NCBI RefSeq assembly: GCF_008107695.1
Contig: NZ_VIRG01000070.1
Location: forward strand, 1,054,001-1,118,000
From: Stappia sp. BW2
GTDB taxonomy: Bacteria > Pseudomonadota > Alphaproteobacteria > Rhizobiales > Stappiaceae
Length of the DNA stretch: 64,000 nt
Direction of reading: 5' to 3'
This document shows, one piece after another, positions 49,550 through 58,262 of the stretch (position 1 is the stretch's first letter; every line of letters starts with the position of its first letter). Below the pieces are notes generated by a model, which saw only the letters and a program-made list of their open reading frames with translations, was not told where the DNA came from and did not search any database. Both the position numbers and the translations under genes were made by a program.

Positions 49550-50433
49550 TGCATGTTCTTCTGACAGGCGCCAGCGGAGTGGTCGGCAGGTTCGTGCTCA
49601 AGCGGTTGCTTGACGGTGGATGCAGGGTCACGGTTCTGGGAAGGCGCGCGGTTGAGGGCTTTCGGACAGGCTTTTGCGCTTTTGATCTGGCTGATGAGGA
49701 TCCTCGGTTTCCGCCCGCCGACGCGCTTGTTCATTGTGCGCTTGTCCATGCGCCGGGAAAGTTCCGGGGCGGTGAGGGTGATGACCCGGAGCTGTTCACC
49801 AAATTGAATGTAGATGGAACCCGGCGTCTTTTTGAGGCCGCCGGGAAAGCCGGATGCCGCGCCATCGTGTTCCTGTCCACCCGGGCCGTTTATGGCGATC
49901 ATCGTCGTGGTGAGACGTTGGCAGAAGCCGATGTACCGGCACCCGATACGCTATACGGCGAAGTGAAGCTGGCGGGGGAAAAGGCGCTTGAGGCGCTGTG
50001 TGGCCCGGACATGACAGGCACCGTCTTGCGGGCAACCGGTGTTTACGGCCTTAGCCCGGGTCTCGCAGACCACAAATGGTCTGGCCTCTTCCAGGACTTT
50101 GCGGCGGGTGTTCCGATTGGACCGCGCAAGGCGACGGAAGTTCACGGCGAAGACCTGGCTTCCGCCGTCGCTCTTGTTCTGGAGAAAACGGGAGTTTTGG
50201 GGACGCCGTTCCAGGTCTATAATGTCTCCGATCTCCTACTCGACCGGCAGGAGTTGCTTGCGCTTTATGCAGCGGAAGCAGGCTTGAGCTTTGACGGTCC
50301 GGCGGCGTCAGCGGCAACGCCCGGCGAAATGACGACAGACAGGCTGCGCGCGCTCGGCTGGGCACCTGGTGGTCGGGACAGGTTGAAGGCCTTTGTACAT
50401 TCGCTCGCAAGACGGGGCGAAGCGGTCACCTGA
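49549..50433 (+). CDS. sqdC: NAD-dependent epimerase/reductase of the sulfolipid operon
   Basis: Short extended-SDR protein, 294 residues. Rossmann loop GASGVVG and the YGEVK active-site pair (YxxxK) are present. It corresponds by position and family to SqdC of sqdBDC operons, whose exact step is unclear. ATG 49549 overlaps the sqdD stop (TGATG). The operon order B-D-C matches that of Rhodobacter sphaeroides and some rhizobia. Confidence 0.85.
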   Translation: MHVLLTGASGVVGRFVLKRLLDGGCRVTVLGRRAVEGFRTGFCAFDLADEDPRFPPADALVHCALVHAPGKFRGGEGDDPELFTKLNVDGTRRLFEAAGKAGCRAIVFLSTRAVYGDHRRGETLAEADVPAPDTLYGEVKLAGEKALEALCGPDMTGTVLRATGVYGLSPGLADHKWSGLFQDFAAGVPIGPRKATEVHGEDLASAVALVLEKTGVLGTPFQVYNVSDLLLDRQELLALYAAEAGLSFDGPAASAATPGEMTTDRLRALGWAPGGRDRLKAFVHSLARRGEAVT

Positions 50434-50488
50434 CCCTCTGCGACTGCTGGTCAGGCGCCGTCTGCGGCTGTGGCTATGGCAGGGCGAC

Positions 50489-51196
50489 TCAGACCGACAC
50501 TGTTGGGCCGAATATCTTCTCGAATTCTGCGCGGAGAACGCTGTCGTTTTCGGCCATGGTAACAGGCAGGCCAAGATCGACGAGGCTGGTCACGCCATGT
50601 TCGGTAATGCCGCAAGGAACGATCCCGTCAAAATGATCCAGTTCCGGCTCCACGTTGAAGCTGATGCCGTGGAAGGTGACCCATTTGCGCAGCCGAATGC
50701 CGATGGCGGCGATCTTGTCCTCAACCGTTGCCCCGCGGTCCGGCCGGCGCACCCAGACGCCGACACGGTCTTCCCGGCGTTCTCCGCGGATGTGATAGTG
50801 CCAGAGCGTGCTGATGAGCCAGGCTTCAAGAGCAGACACAAAAGCACGCACATCCTGCTGACGACGCTTCAGGTCAAGCATGACATAGGCAACCCGCTGG
50901 CCGGGGCCGTGATACGTGTGTTGTCCGCCGCGCCCGGTCCGATGGACCGGAAACCGGTCGGGAGCGACCAAATCGCTGTCCTTCGCGCTGGTACCTGCAG
51001 TGTAAAGCGGGGGGTGTTCCAGCAGCCAGACCTGTTCGTCCGCTTCGCCGGCAATGATTCTCTGCACCCTTTCATCCATTTCCCGCAGGGCGGTTTCGTA
51101 ATCGACCAGTTCGTCGGAAATCCGCCATTCGACCGGCCGGGAGCCGGAAACTGGCAGAAAACTTAGGGAAAGGGCGTCTCTATCAGCGGGTGACAT
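50489..51196 (-). CDS. lipB: Lipoyl(octanoyl) transferase
   Basis: LipB, 235 residues, transfers octanoyl from ACP to lipoyl domains. Substrate motif [12 protein letters not shown] at residues 89-100, catalytic Lys161 in KIAAIGIR and Cys195 in IVPCGI. Convergent with sqdC; divergent from the FliN-like gene, 98 bases away. Confidence 0.95.
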   Translation of the reverse strand: MSPADRDALSLSFLPVSGSRPVEWRISDELVDYETALREMDERVQRIIAGEADEQVWLLEHPPLYTAGTSAKDSDLVAPDRFPVHRTGRGGQHTYHGPGQRVAYVMLDLKRRQQDVRAFVSALEAWLISTLWHYHIRGERREDRVGVWVRRPDRGATVEDKIAAIGIRLRKWVTFHGISFNVEPELDHFDGIVPCGITEHGVTSLVDLGLPVTMAENDSVLRAEFEKIFGPTVSV

Positions 51197-51294
51197 GTGG
51201 ATGACACTTCATTGTTTTTTGAGCTGGCTTGCCATGACGTGATATGGTTAAGCGCTGGCGGGTCAGTAGCCCTATTTAAGGATCAAGGCGTCCG

Positions 51295-51561
51295 ATGACT
51301 ACCTTCGATGAAATCAAAGTCGATATTTCCGTCGTTCTCGGCGAAAACGAGATGCCTGTCCACCAGTTGCTGCGCATGGGCCGTGGCGCCGTGATCGACC
51401 TGGATGTGTCTGAAGACGACGACGTAAAGATCTATGCCAACAACACCCTTGTCGCCAAAGGGCAGGTGGTTCTTCTGGGGGAACGGATCGGCATTTCGAT
51501 CACGGAAGTTCTGATGCGTCCGCCGGACATCCGTCCCATGCGCACCGATGGCCCTCTTTGA
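51295..51561 (+). CDS. FliN/SpoA-domain protein, orphan flagellar motor switch-like
   Basis: Protein of 88 residues that is nearly all a SpoA (FliN C-terminal) domain: ISVVLGENEMPVHQLLRMGR, GAVIDLDVSEDDDVKIYANN, VAKGQVVLLGERIGISITEV. Flagellar and type III switch proteins share this fold. No other flagellar gene is in the window, so the gene is outside its usual operon. It may be the true FliN of this genome or a separate adaptor. Confidence 0.8.
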   Translation: MTTFDEIKVDISVVLGENEMPVHQLLRMGRGAVIDLDVSEDDDVKIYANNTLVAKGQVVLLGERIGISITEVLMRPPDIRPMRTDGPL

Positions 51562-51623
51562 GCGGCTAAAGCATTTCTGCATAAGAAAAATCGCGTGCCT
51601 GTGAATTATTGCAAAAAGGCCTC

Positions 51624-51652
51624 TTGCGCCCCTAAATTCCTTTTGCTACATG
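51624..51652 (+). promoter_or_regulatory. Possible promoter of the tRNA-Leu gene
   Basis: A TTGCGC element, 17 bases of spacer and TACATG lie 42 bases upstream of the tRNA. This fits a housekeeping sigma factor promoter but is only a pattern match. Confidence 0.35.
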
Positions 51653-51693
51653 GAGCGCCTCGACGCTGACAGGCGCCGGGAACAATCGAATAT

Positions 51694-51780
51694 GCGGTCG
51701 TGGCGGAATTGGTAGACGCGCAGCGTTGAGGTCGCTGTGGGGTAAAACCCGTGGAAGTTCGAGTCTTCTCGACCGCACCA
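51694..51780 (+). tRNA. tRNA-Leu (anticodon GAG)
   Basis: An 87-base class II tRNA with encoded CCA. Acceptor stem GCGGTCG/CGACCGC (51694-51700 with 51770-51776); D arm GCGGAATTGGTAGACGC; anticodon stem CAGCG/CGCTG with loop TTGAGGT, giving anticodon GAG at 51728-51730; a long variable arm (GGGGTAAAACCC); T loop TTCGAGT. It decodes CUC/CUU leucine codons. Confidence 0.97.
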
Positions 51781-51813
51781 TATTCGAAGCATTCCTACCG
51801 ATGCTTCCTCAAA

Positions 51814-51839
51814 AGGCTGCCCCTCAGGGCGGCCTTTTT
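51814..51839 (+). terminator. Terminator after the tRNA-Leu gene
   Basis: A 9-bp stem (AGGCTGCCC with GGGCGGCCT, one G-T pair, loop CTCA) followed by TTTT, about 35 bases after the tRNA. Confidence 0.85.
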
Positions 51840-52000
51840 GCTTTTGAGCCCTTGCCTGCAAAATACCTGATTGCTCTGGGAAAATTCAGATATCGACTTT
51901 TGGGGCTTGGTGCGATGTGCTTTTCTGCACGAAACAGGCCTCAGGGGTCCGCCGGCAAAAAAATGGCTGGCACATCCACGCGAAATCGAAGGAAGCCGCC

Positions 52001-52594
52001 GTGTCCAAGTTCCGTTCCATTTTCAGCCTTGCCAGTGCCGCCTTGCTGTCTTCGATTGCCCTGTCCGTTTCGGTCCAGGCACAGGATCAGCAGGGGGAGG
52101 CAATGGTCCCGGCTGGCGCGATTGCCGGAGTGGTGACGTCTCCCGTCGACGGTGACATCAATCGCTTCCGTGCAGTCCTCGTCGAGACGGAGGAGGGCGG
52201 GGATCTCTACGTCTTCGCCGACGCCGGAGAGGGCTGGAAACAAGTTGCCCATGCAAAGGACATGGTTTGGCGCGGTGCCATGTATGGTCAGGAAGCATGG
52301 ATGGAGGCGACAGAACACGGGTCACTGAAAATCTATTCGGAGAATTCGGTTGTCGGACGCAACCGGTGGGAACAGGTCCTGACCATCGCGTATCGCAAAG
52401 GTGTCTTTCAGGTCGCTGGTTACACTTATTCCTACTACGATACGATAGACCCCGATGCCAACGGGCAATGCGACGTCAACCTTCTGACGGGAAAGGGGGT
52501 TCTGAATGACAAGACCTTCAAGACGTCTCTGAAGGCCATGCCGGTCCAGGACTGGACGATGGAAACAAAACCGCCGGAGTGCGAGGTGGAATGA
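52001..52594 (+). CDS. Secreted protein of unknown function
   Basis: Protein of 197 residues with a signal peptide (about 1-27, cleavage after SVSVQA). The mature part has no recognised domain: an acidic beta-rich body (VLVETEEGGDLYVFADAGEG), aromatic patches (YTYSYYDTIDP) and two cysteines, in GQCDVN and PPECEVE. GTG 52001 follows GGAAG by five bases and begins the signal peptide; the open frame runs to 51917 but the added part does not look coding. Confidence 0.7.
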   Translation: MSKFRSIFSLASAALLSSIALSVSVQAQDQQGEAMVPAGAIAGVVTSPVDGDINRFRAVLVETEEGGDLYVFADAGEGWKQVAHAKDMVWRGAMYGQEAWMEATEHGSLKIYSENSVVGRNRWEQVLTIAYRKGVFQVAGYTYSYYDTIDPDANGQCDVNLLTGKGVLNDKTFKTSLKAMPVQDWTMETKPPECEVE

Positions 52595-52857
52595 TCCGGA
52601 CGTCGTGGTGGGAGCCAGCAGCCACCGTGATCGTGATGCCGGTTTCGCCTTTGTCTAGAGGGGGGCTTGTGGCTGCCGGTTTCCGGGTGTGGGAGAAAAT
52701 GGAGGTTACGGTATGACCGTTACCCCTGTGCCGAAGGGCTCAGTGCCCATGGTTGGGACCTGCTGTCACCATTCGTCGGTACGCTTTTGGGGCGCGTTGA
52801 CGTTGCCCTCTGTGTTCGCGTTGTTTGACGCGCCTTTGTCGAGGGAATGTTCCGCCG

Positions 52858-53226
52858 ATGCATAAGACCCTGAGGCAAAGCACCGGCTGCTGGTCACGGG
52901 CACGCTTGTGCCGGGCTGGTCTCATTGCACTGACCCTTGCCTGCCTGCCGGCTGCCGCGCTGGCGCAGTCGCTTTTGGTCAATCCGGCGGTTAATCCGGG
53001 ACGGTTCGGCGCGATGACATGCCAGCAGCTTTGGTATGTCGAACAGGAAGTGCTGGCAGCAGGTCGGGTGTGCCTTGCCAGCGAGCGGGCCCGCCGGGCC
53101 TTCCGCCGTGCGGAGCGGTGTATTTCCGACGACGAGGCGATACTTCCGCAAGATACGCGTGATTATCTTGACCACTTGCGAAGCGTCGCCAAAGACAAGG
53201 GCTGTGATGGCCCCAATCTGCGCTGA
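52858..53226 (+). CDS. Secreted YARHG-like domain protein
   Basis: Protein of 122 residues with an N-terminal signal peptide (cleavage near AAALAQS). The mature domain MTCQQLWYVEQEVLAAGRVC, CLASERARRAFRRAERCISD has the layout of YARHG domains (Cys, Trp-Tyr, helix, Cys, Arg-rich helix, Cys) with the name-giving residues changed. Likely an envelope-associated protein; function unknown. ATG 52858 begins the hydrophobic signal; the ribosome binding site (GAGG) is rather distant. Confidence 0.65.
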   Translation: MHKTLRQSTGCWSRARLCRAGLIALTLACLPAAALAQSLLVNPAVNPGRFGAMTCQQLWYVEQEVLAAGRVCLASERARRAFRRAERCISDDEAILPQDTRDYLDHLRSVAKDKGCDGPNLR

Positions 53227-53399
53227 GGGACTTTGTGGCCCGTGAGCTGACACACTGAGCAATTTCGCCTTGCCAGGTTAAGTCTGTGGACCGGTTTCGT
53301 TTTTCCGGTGGCGCTTTGCTACGGCAAACGCTAGATCTTGTGATGAGTGTCCGGTGCGTTTTACCGGCAGTTTCTGCGCGTTGTGAGGGGAGGCGCTTG

Positions 53400-54815
53400 A
53401 TGAGTGAAGCATCTGAGCTTGATGTTGCCACCTCTCCCGTTACGGAGATTCCGGTACGCGACGAGGACGAGCATCTCAATCGCGATTTCATTGCGGCCGT
53501 TGAAGCGGCGATCGAGGCTGGCGATCAGGAAGCCCTGAGGCACCTTGCCGCCGATCTTCACGAAGCGGACACGGGCGACCTCCTCGAGACACTGCAAGCC
53601 GAGGACCGGGCGTCTTTCATTCGGCTTCTGGGCGAAGATTTCGACTATACCGCCCTGACCGAGATCGATGAGGCGGTGCGTCTGCAGGTTCTGGAAGACC
53701 TGCCGATGGAGGTTATCGCCGAAGGCCTGGGCGACCTCGATTCGGATGATGCGGTCTACATTCTGGAAGACCTCAATGAGGACGACCAGGCCGCCATTCT
53801 GGGTGAACTGCCGTACGCGGACAGGGCGCAGCTGCAGAAGGCCCTGGACTATCCGGAAGAAAGCGCCGGCCGGCGCATGCAGACCGAGTTTATCGCGGTG
53901 GCCCCCTTCTGGACCATAGGCCAGACCATCGACTACATGCGTGAGGCGCGTGACCTTCCCGACAGTTTTTACGAAATCTATGTGGTCGATCCGACCTTCA
54001 AGCTGCTGGGATCGGTGCATCTGGACAAGATCCTGCGGACCAAGCGGGACGAGAAGGTCACTTCCATCATGGAAGAGACCCGACAGGCGGTGCTTGCAAC
54101 GGAAGATCAGGAAGAGGTTGCCCGCCGGTTCGAGCGCTACAACCTTGTTTCGTCCGCTGTGGTCGATGAGAACGACCGTCTGGTCGGTGTTCTGACCGTC
54201 GATGACATCGTTGACGTCATCCAGGAAGAAGCGGAAGAAGACTTGCGCGCCCTTGCCGGTGTCGGTGACGAAGAGATCTCCGATAACGTCATGACCATCG
54301 CCCGCTCGCGCCTGACATGGCTGGTGGTCAACCTTTTCACCGCCGTGCTTGCTTCTGTAGTGATTGCATTTTTCGAGGACACGATCGAGGCCATGGTGGC
54401 GCTTGCGGTGTTGATGCCGATCGTCGCTTCCATGGGTGGCAATGCCGGCACGCAGACCATGACAGTGGCCGTGCGTGGTATCGCGACGCAGGAACTGGGG
54501 GCACGCAACCTTTTGCGCATTCTCAACCGCGAAATCATGGTGAGTGTCTTCAACGGCGTAGCCCTGGCAATCCTCATCGGCGTGACCGCCTGGCTGTGGT
54601 TTGGCAATCCCGGGCTCGGCGTGGTGATTGGCGGTGCAATCGTGATCAATCTTCTGTTCGCGGGGCTTTCCGGCCTGCTTATCCCAATCGCGCTCGACAA
54701 GTTGAACGTTGATCCGGCAATCGCCTCCAGCGTCTTCGTGACGACCGTGACTGATGTGGTCGGGTTCTTCGCTTTTCTCGGCATCGCGGCGCTTTGGTTC
54801 GGCCTGCCGTTTTAA
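53400..54815 (+). CDS. mgtE: Magnesium transporter MgtE, copy 2
   Basis: MgtE, 471 residues: N domain about 30-140, CBS pair about 145-275, five membrane helices from about 300. The pore block reads LMPIVASMGGNAGTQTMTVA, whereas copy 1 has IPVTMSMAGNAGLQASAVAV, so the two are not recent duplicates. Copy 2 has the canonical Gly-Asn-Ala-Gly-Thr-Gln pore motif. ATG 53400 follows GGGGAGG and matches the family; an in-frame start at 53286 would add 38 unlikely residues. Confidence 0.95.
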   Translation: MSEASELDVATSPVTEIPVRDEDEHLNRDFIAAVEAAIEAGDQEALRHLAADLHEADTGDLLETLQAEDRASFIRLLGEDFDYTALTEIDEAVRLQVLEDLPMEVIAEGLGDLDSDDAVYILEDLNEDDQAAILGELPYADRAQLQKALDYPEESAGRRMQTEFIAVAPFWTIGQTIDYMREARDLPDSFYEIYVVDPTFKLLGSVHLDKILRTKRDEKVTSIMEETRQAVLATEDQEEVARRFERYNLVSSAVVDENDRLVGVLTVDDIVDVIQEEAEEDLRALAGVGDEEISDNVMTIARSRLTWLVVNLFTAVLASVVIAFFEDTIEAMVALAVLMPIVASMGGNAGTQTMTVAVRGIATQELGARNLLRILNREIMVSVFNGVALAILIGVTAWLWFGNPGLGVVIGGAIVINLLFAGLSGLLIPIALDKLNVDPAIASSVFVTTVTDVVGFFAFLGIAALWFGLPF

Positions 54816-55312
54816 ACGCTCTTGTGAAATCGCGACCTTATCGCCCTAGCGCTTCTTGCCTGGCGAGCTTGGGATGAGGACATTCCTGAACCAAGGCTGC
54901 CTCCGATCGAACATTTTTATCGTCGAGTTCGACAAACACGGCGCCGTGGAAGGGGCAGTGTTCTTTTGGGAAACGGTGCCGTCGACACAGACCCGGAGGC
55001 AACCGGATTTTTCAAAGAAGGAAGCGTGTCTTGCTCCCATCCGGTTTGCCGTAGACCATACGTTTTGAGCGAATGTTCACAAGCTGCGAGCCACTTTTTG
55101 AAACCTGTCCGGATGCAAACACCGGACAGAAATAGAGCAACTGCCCGTGTTGCAAACGCCGACCGAAAAACACGCGTGGGTGCAATTCAGAAAATCAGGC
55201 AAATCTCCTGGTCATAGCCAAAGGAGACGGGTTCGAGATATTTGCTGGAGACAGCGACATCCTGGATCCAGTCTTGTAGCAACTCATCTCACCCGGCACA
55301 TACTTCCAGACG
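54816..55312. other. Intergenic region between mgtE copy 2 and ohrR
   Basis: About 500 bases between convergent genes. Short frames exist on both strands (for example 54874-55068 plus, 54846-55040 minus), but none has a good ribosome binding site plus a family-like product. No terminator with a clear T-run was found. Confidence 0.45.
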
Positions 55313-56116
55313 CTACTCTAGGCCTGCTCCACGCAAATTGTCGCGCAGGCGCATGACCTTTTGCTGAAGATCCATAACCTCTTCCAGCTGCAGGCCCGTG
55401 GACGACAGAATGCAGGAGCCGAAATGCTCCGTCTTCTTCTGAAGAGCGCGGCCCTTGCGGGTCAGTTTCAGGATTACCTGGCGTTCGTCCTTGATATTGC
55501 GCGTACGCGTGACCAGCCCCATCGCCTCAAGCCGCTTCAGGAGCGGTGTCAGCGTGTTGGTGTCGAGCTGCAGTTTGGACGTGATTGCACCGACCGGAAT
55601 GTTGTTTGTTTCCCAGAGCACGCTCATGGCCAGGAACTGCGGGTAGGTGAGGCCGACGTCCTTGAGCAAGGCCTTGTAGACGCCGTGCATCGCATGGTTG
55701 GCGGAATAAAGCGCAAAGCACAGGAAGCGGTCGAGCGTCGGTTCGTCTTCCGGGGCGTGCGGGCTGTCGTCATCCAGGCTTTTTTCCCCTGAGATGGAGG
55801 CAGGCTGCTCGGTGCCGGTGTCTTCCGCAGCTACGCCTTCCAGCACATCGTCCGGATTATCGTTGGTATCTGACACCCCTTGGGCAATCGGCATCTCAAC
55901 GACAGCAGCAACAATTTCTGCTTCGCGCGCAGCATCATCCTCAGCGCCGGAGGCTGTCTCTGCCGCAGTCTTGGGCTTGGCAGAGGCCTTTTTGCGCTGT
56001 TTTTTCTCATACTTTCCGGCTTTTGCCGGCTTGTCCTTTTTTGGTTTTTCCTTCGCTTCCTGCGAGGAAAATCCAATCGCGTCCAGCAGGGACATCTGGT
56101 CAGTGGTCTCGTTCAT
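55313..56116 (-). CDS. ohrR: OhrR-type MarR repressor with long N-terminal extension
   Basis: Organic hydroperoxide sensor and repressor, 267 residues. The MarR domain starts near residue 126 and contains the peroxide-sensing Cys133 in LDRFLCFALYSANHAM, the recognition-helix region LQLDTNTLTPLLKRLEAMGL and DERQVILKLT. OhrR is normally about 150 residues: here about 125 residues precede it, with a Lys-rich (KPKKDKPAKAGKYEKKQRKK) then acidic part. ATG 56116 follows AAGGAG; ATG 56095 is possible. Divergent from ohr, with an operator between. Confidence 0.9.
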   Translation of the reverse strand: MNETTDQMSLLDAIGFSSQEAKEKPKKDKPAKAGKYEKKQRKKASAKPKTAAETASGAEDDAAREAEIVAAVVEMPIAQGVSDTNDNPDDVLEGVAAEDTGTEQPASISGEKSLDDDSPHAPEDEPTLDRFLCFALYSANHAMHGVYKALLKDVGLTYPQFLAMSVLWETNNIPVGAITSKLQLDTNTLTPLLKRLEAMGLVTRTRNIKDERQVILKLTRKGRALQKKTEHFGSCILSSTGLQLEEVMDLQQKVMRLRDNLRGAGLE

Positions 56117-56193
56117 TTGCTCCTTATAAATCGCGCGCGATATGGTCGCAACATGTTGACGATCTGCCGGTGTGCGTATATGTGGGTAATTTA

Positions 56194-56222
56194 TATCGTG
56201 TACGATAAAAGCTTGTACGATA
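56194..56222. promoter_or_regulatory. Probable OhrR operator between ohrR and ohr
   Basis: A perfect palindrome TATCGT-GT-ACGATA lies at 56194-56207. The nine bases TGTACGATA recur 15 bases later (56199-56207 and 56214-56222). It lies in the 149-base gap between divergent ohrR and ohr, where MarR-family repressors usually bind. The sequence differs from the published AT-rich OhrR sites, so the assignment rests on position and symmetry. Confidence 0.65.
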
Positions 56223-56265
56223 TGAGAATGTAAACTGACCCTACAGGTAGAGAAGGAGCCTTTAA

Positions 56266-56691
56266 ATGGCTGTCGACGTGAAATATGAAACCAGTGCAAA
56301 GGCAACCGGTGGCCGCGATGGAACGGCGGAAACCCTGAATGGATCCCTCAAGCTCAATCTGACGACACCCAAGGAGCTCGGTGGCGCAGGCGGTGAGGGT
56401 AACAATCCGGAAGAGCTGTTCGCAATTGGCTATGCCGCCTGCTTTATCGGTGCGTTGAAATTGGTGGGCGGTCAGCACAAAGTCTCGATCCCGGCAGATA
56501 CGTCAATCACCTCGACGGTTGGTATCGGTCCGCGTTCCGAGGGCGGTTTTGGTCTGGCAGTTGCACTGGAAGTGTCTATTCCGGGCGTGGACAAGACCGT
56601 GGCTGAAGACCTTGTTGCGAAGGCCCACGAGGTTTGCCCCTATTCCAACGCAACCCGAAACAATATCGACGTCAAACTGTCGGTTGCCTGA
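56266..56691 (+). CDS. ohr: Organic hydroperoxide resistance protein Ohr
   Basis: OsmC/Ohr thiol peroxidase, 141 residues, reducing organic and lipid hydroperoxides with lipoylated partners. The reactive Cys59 ([10 protein letters not shown]) and resolving Cys124 ([10 protein letters not shown]) and Arg17 (TGGRDG) are in place. ATG 56266 follows AAGGAG. Divergent from its regulator ohrR. Confidence 0.96.
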   Translation: MAVDVKYETSAKATGGRDGTAETLNGSLKLNLTTPKELGGAGGEGNNPEELFAIGYAACFIGALKLVGGQHKVSIPADTSITSTVGIGPRSEGGFGLAVALEVSIPGVDKTVAEDLVAKAHEVCPYSNATRNNIDVKLSVA

Positions 56692-56697
56692 TGCTGA

Positions 56698-56738
56698 AAG
56701 TCCGGTTCGGTCGCCCACGGCAGAACCGGACTTCTTTT
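56698..56738 (+). terminator. Intrinsic terminator of ohr
   Basis: A perfect 11-bp stem (AAGTCCGGTTC with GAACCGGACTT, 14-base loop) followed by CTTTT, starting seven bases after the ohr stop. The rest of the gap to 56982 shows no clear gene. Confidence 0.88.
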
Positions 56739-56982
56739 CACCAGGCTCAAACTCCGGAGGGTTTCCCTTTTTTTGACCTTTCCGAAGCTGCCGAGATCGC
56801 CAGGCTCGGTGAGCTCCGCGCCAGAGGCTTAAGTCTTCCGAGATTTCTTTTCCGCCATTGACCGGTCTTGAAAACCTCCCTCATGAAGGGATGCTCAACA
56901 GGAAACCTTGCCGCGTGCCCTGCAATCCCTGTCGGTTGAGTGATAAGAAGGGCGCCTGGTTCCATACGGAGAAAAAAATATT

Positions 56983-57405
56983 ATGCGGCCGAAGCTTGAT
57001 GGCATTCTGGAAACCGCTGTTTATGTCGATGACATGCAGGCGGCGCACTCGTTTTATGCCGACATTTTGGGGTTGAAGCGCATGGTCGCAGGAGAAAGGC
57101 TCTCTGCGTATGATGCCGGACCAGCCCAGACTCTCCTTGTGTTTCATCGCGGCCATACCGGCGAAGACGTCAAAACGGCAGGCGGTGTGGTGCCGGGGCA
57201 CGATACGACGGGGCACAGCCATTTCGCGTTTCGCATCAGCCCGGATCAGCTTGCGCCCTGGAGGGACTATCTGAACGAGATGCAGATAGAGATTATCAGC
57301 GAGGTCACGTGGCCAGCAGGTGGTCAAAGCCTGTATCTTAATGATCCGGACGGCAATGTGCTCGAACTGGTAACTGCGCCGCTTTGGCCAAATTATCAGT
57401 CTTAA
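56983..57405 (+). CDS. VOC (glyoxalase/bleomycin resistance/dioxygenase) family protein
   Basis: Protein of 140 residues with the two beta-alpha-beta modules of the VOC fold: ILETAVYVDDMQAAHSFYAD and, in the second half, QSLYLNDPDGNVLELV. Metal ligands could be His in GHSHFAF and Glu in LEL. Members are lyases, dioxygenases or binding proteins, so the function is open. ATG 56983 with GGAG 11 bases upstream. Confidence 0.85.
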   Translation: MRPKLDGILETAVYVDDMQAAHSFYADILGLKRMVAGERLSAYDAGPAQTLLVFHRGHTGEDVKTAGGVVPGHDTTGHSHFAFRISPDQLAPWRDYLNEMQIEIISEVTWPAGGQSLYLNDPDGNVLELVTAPLWPNYQS

Positions 57406-57461
57406 ACTTTGAGCGTTTTGCTGCAGGATGACAGTGTTTGAAGGTCATATCGGGTAGTGCA

Positions 57462-58172
57462 ATGAATTTCTTGCAAGCAGTCCTGCGGACATTGTTCTAC
57501 GTTGTCGTCGGCGGGGTGATTTCGATTGTCGGAGCTGCGTTTTTCTTCATGAACTGGGAGCCTGACCGAAACCAGTACAGCATACGCGGCATCGACATCT
57601 CGCACCATCAGGGGGATGTCGACTGGGCTCAAGTGGCAGCGGACGACGTTGACTTTGTCTATATGAAAGCCACTGAAGGCGGCGACTTCAAGGATCGCGC
57701 CTTTGCCCGCAATTGGGCCGGAGCCGGTGGTGCCGGTCTGGCACGGGGTGCGTATCATTTCTTCAGTCTGTGCAAGTCGGGCCGGGAGCAGGCTGAAAAC
57801 TTCCTGTCCGTCCTGCCGCAGGACAGCGATATGCTCGCCCCGGTGGTGGATCTGGAATTCACCGGAAACTGCGCGCGCCGCCCACCGGCCGAGGAAGTGC
57901 TGCAGGAGATCAGTGATTTTGCGGCACTGGTTGAGCAGGGGCGTGGCAAACAGGTCATTCTCTACGTGCCGGAGGACTTCTATCTGGACTATCTGAAGGG
58001 CAAAGGCCTGAACCGCCGGCTCTGGACTCGGTCCATCTGGCATTCGCCCAATTATGTGTCAGACTGGACGCTCTGGCAGTACCACGACAGGGGAACGATC
58101 AAAGGCATTTCGGGGGATGTGGATCTGAATGTTCTGCATCCGGAGAAGAGCCTGGATAAACTCAAGTCCTGA
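57462..58172 (+). CDS. GH25 lysozyme (muramidase) domain protein, membrane-anchored
   Basis: Protein of 236 residues: an N-terminal hydrophobic anchor (about 5-30, LRTLFYVVVGGVISIVGAAF), then a GH25 domain with the GIDISHHQGDVDW opening, FVYMKATEGG, the ARGAYHFF turn and catalytic acids in APVVDLEFTG (Asp and Glu). It should cut peptidoglycan glycan strands from the periplasmic side. ATG 57462 gives the anchor; TTG 57438 is an in-frame alternative. Confidence 0.88.
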   Translation: MNFLQAVLRTLFYVVVGGVISIVGAAFFFMNWEPDRNQYSIRGIDISHHQGDVDWAQVAADDVDFVYMKATEGGDFKDRAFARNWAGAGGAGLARGAYHFFSLCKSGREQAENFLSVLPQDSDMLAPVVDLEFTGNCARRPPAEEVLQEISDFAALVEQGRGKQVILYVPEDFYLDYLKGKGLNRRLWTRSIWHSPNYVSDWTLWQYHDRGTIKGISGDVDLNVLHPEKSLDKLKS

Positions 58173-58212
58173 TCGCGCAAGCTTATGAAATATAAGCTTT
58201 AAAATTGGTGTG

Positions 58213-58228
58213 TTGACTTTAACGTAAA
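58213..58228. promoter_or_regulatory. Possible LiuR-type operator/promoter
   Basis: TTGACTTTAACGTAAA, 16 bases, nearly palindromic (right half reverse-complements to TTTACGTTA), lies 35 bases upstream of the MerR gene. LiuR sites described in proteobacteria are similar ACGT-centred inverted repeats, and TTGACT also fits a -35 box. Pattern match only. Confidence 0.5.
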
Positions 58229-58262
58229 AAGGCGGAACTGTGCGCTCCAACAAGGAGCGGGC

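Noticed and set aside
54846-55068. Short frames on both strands after mgtE copy 2
   Set aside because: Neither has a convincing start signal or a family-like product.
56747-56965. Short frames on both strands between ohr and the VOC gene
   Set aside because: They overlap each other in opposite directions, and the left part is occupied by the ohr terminator.
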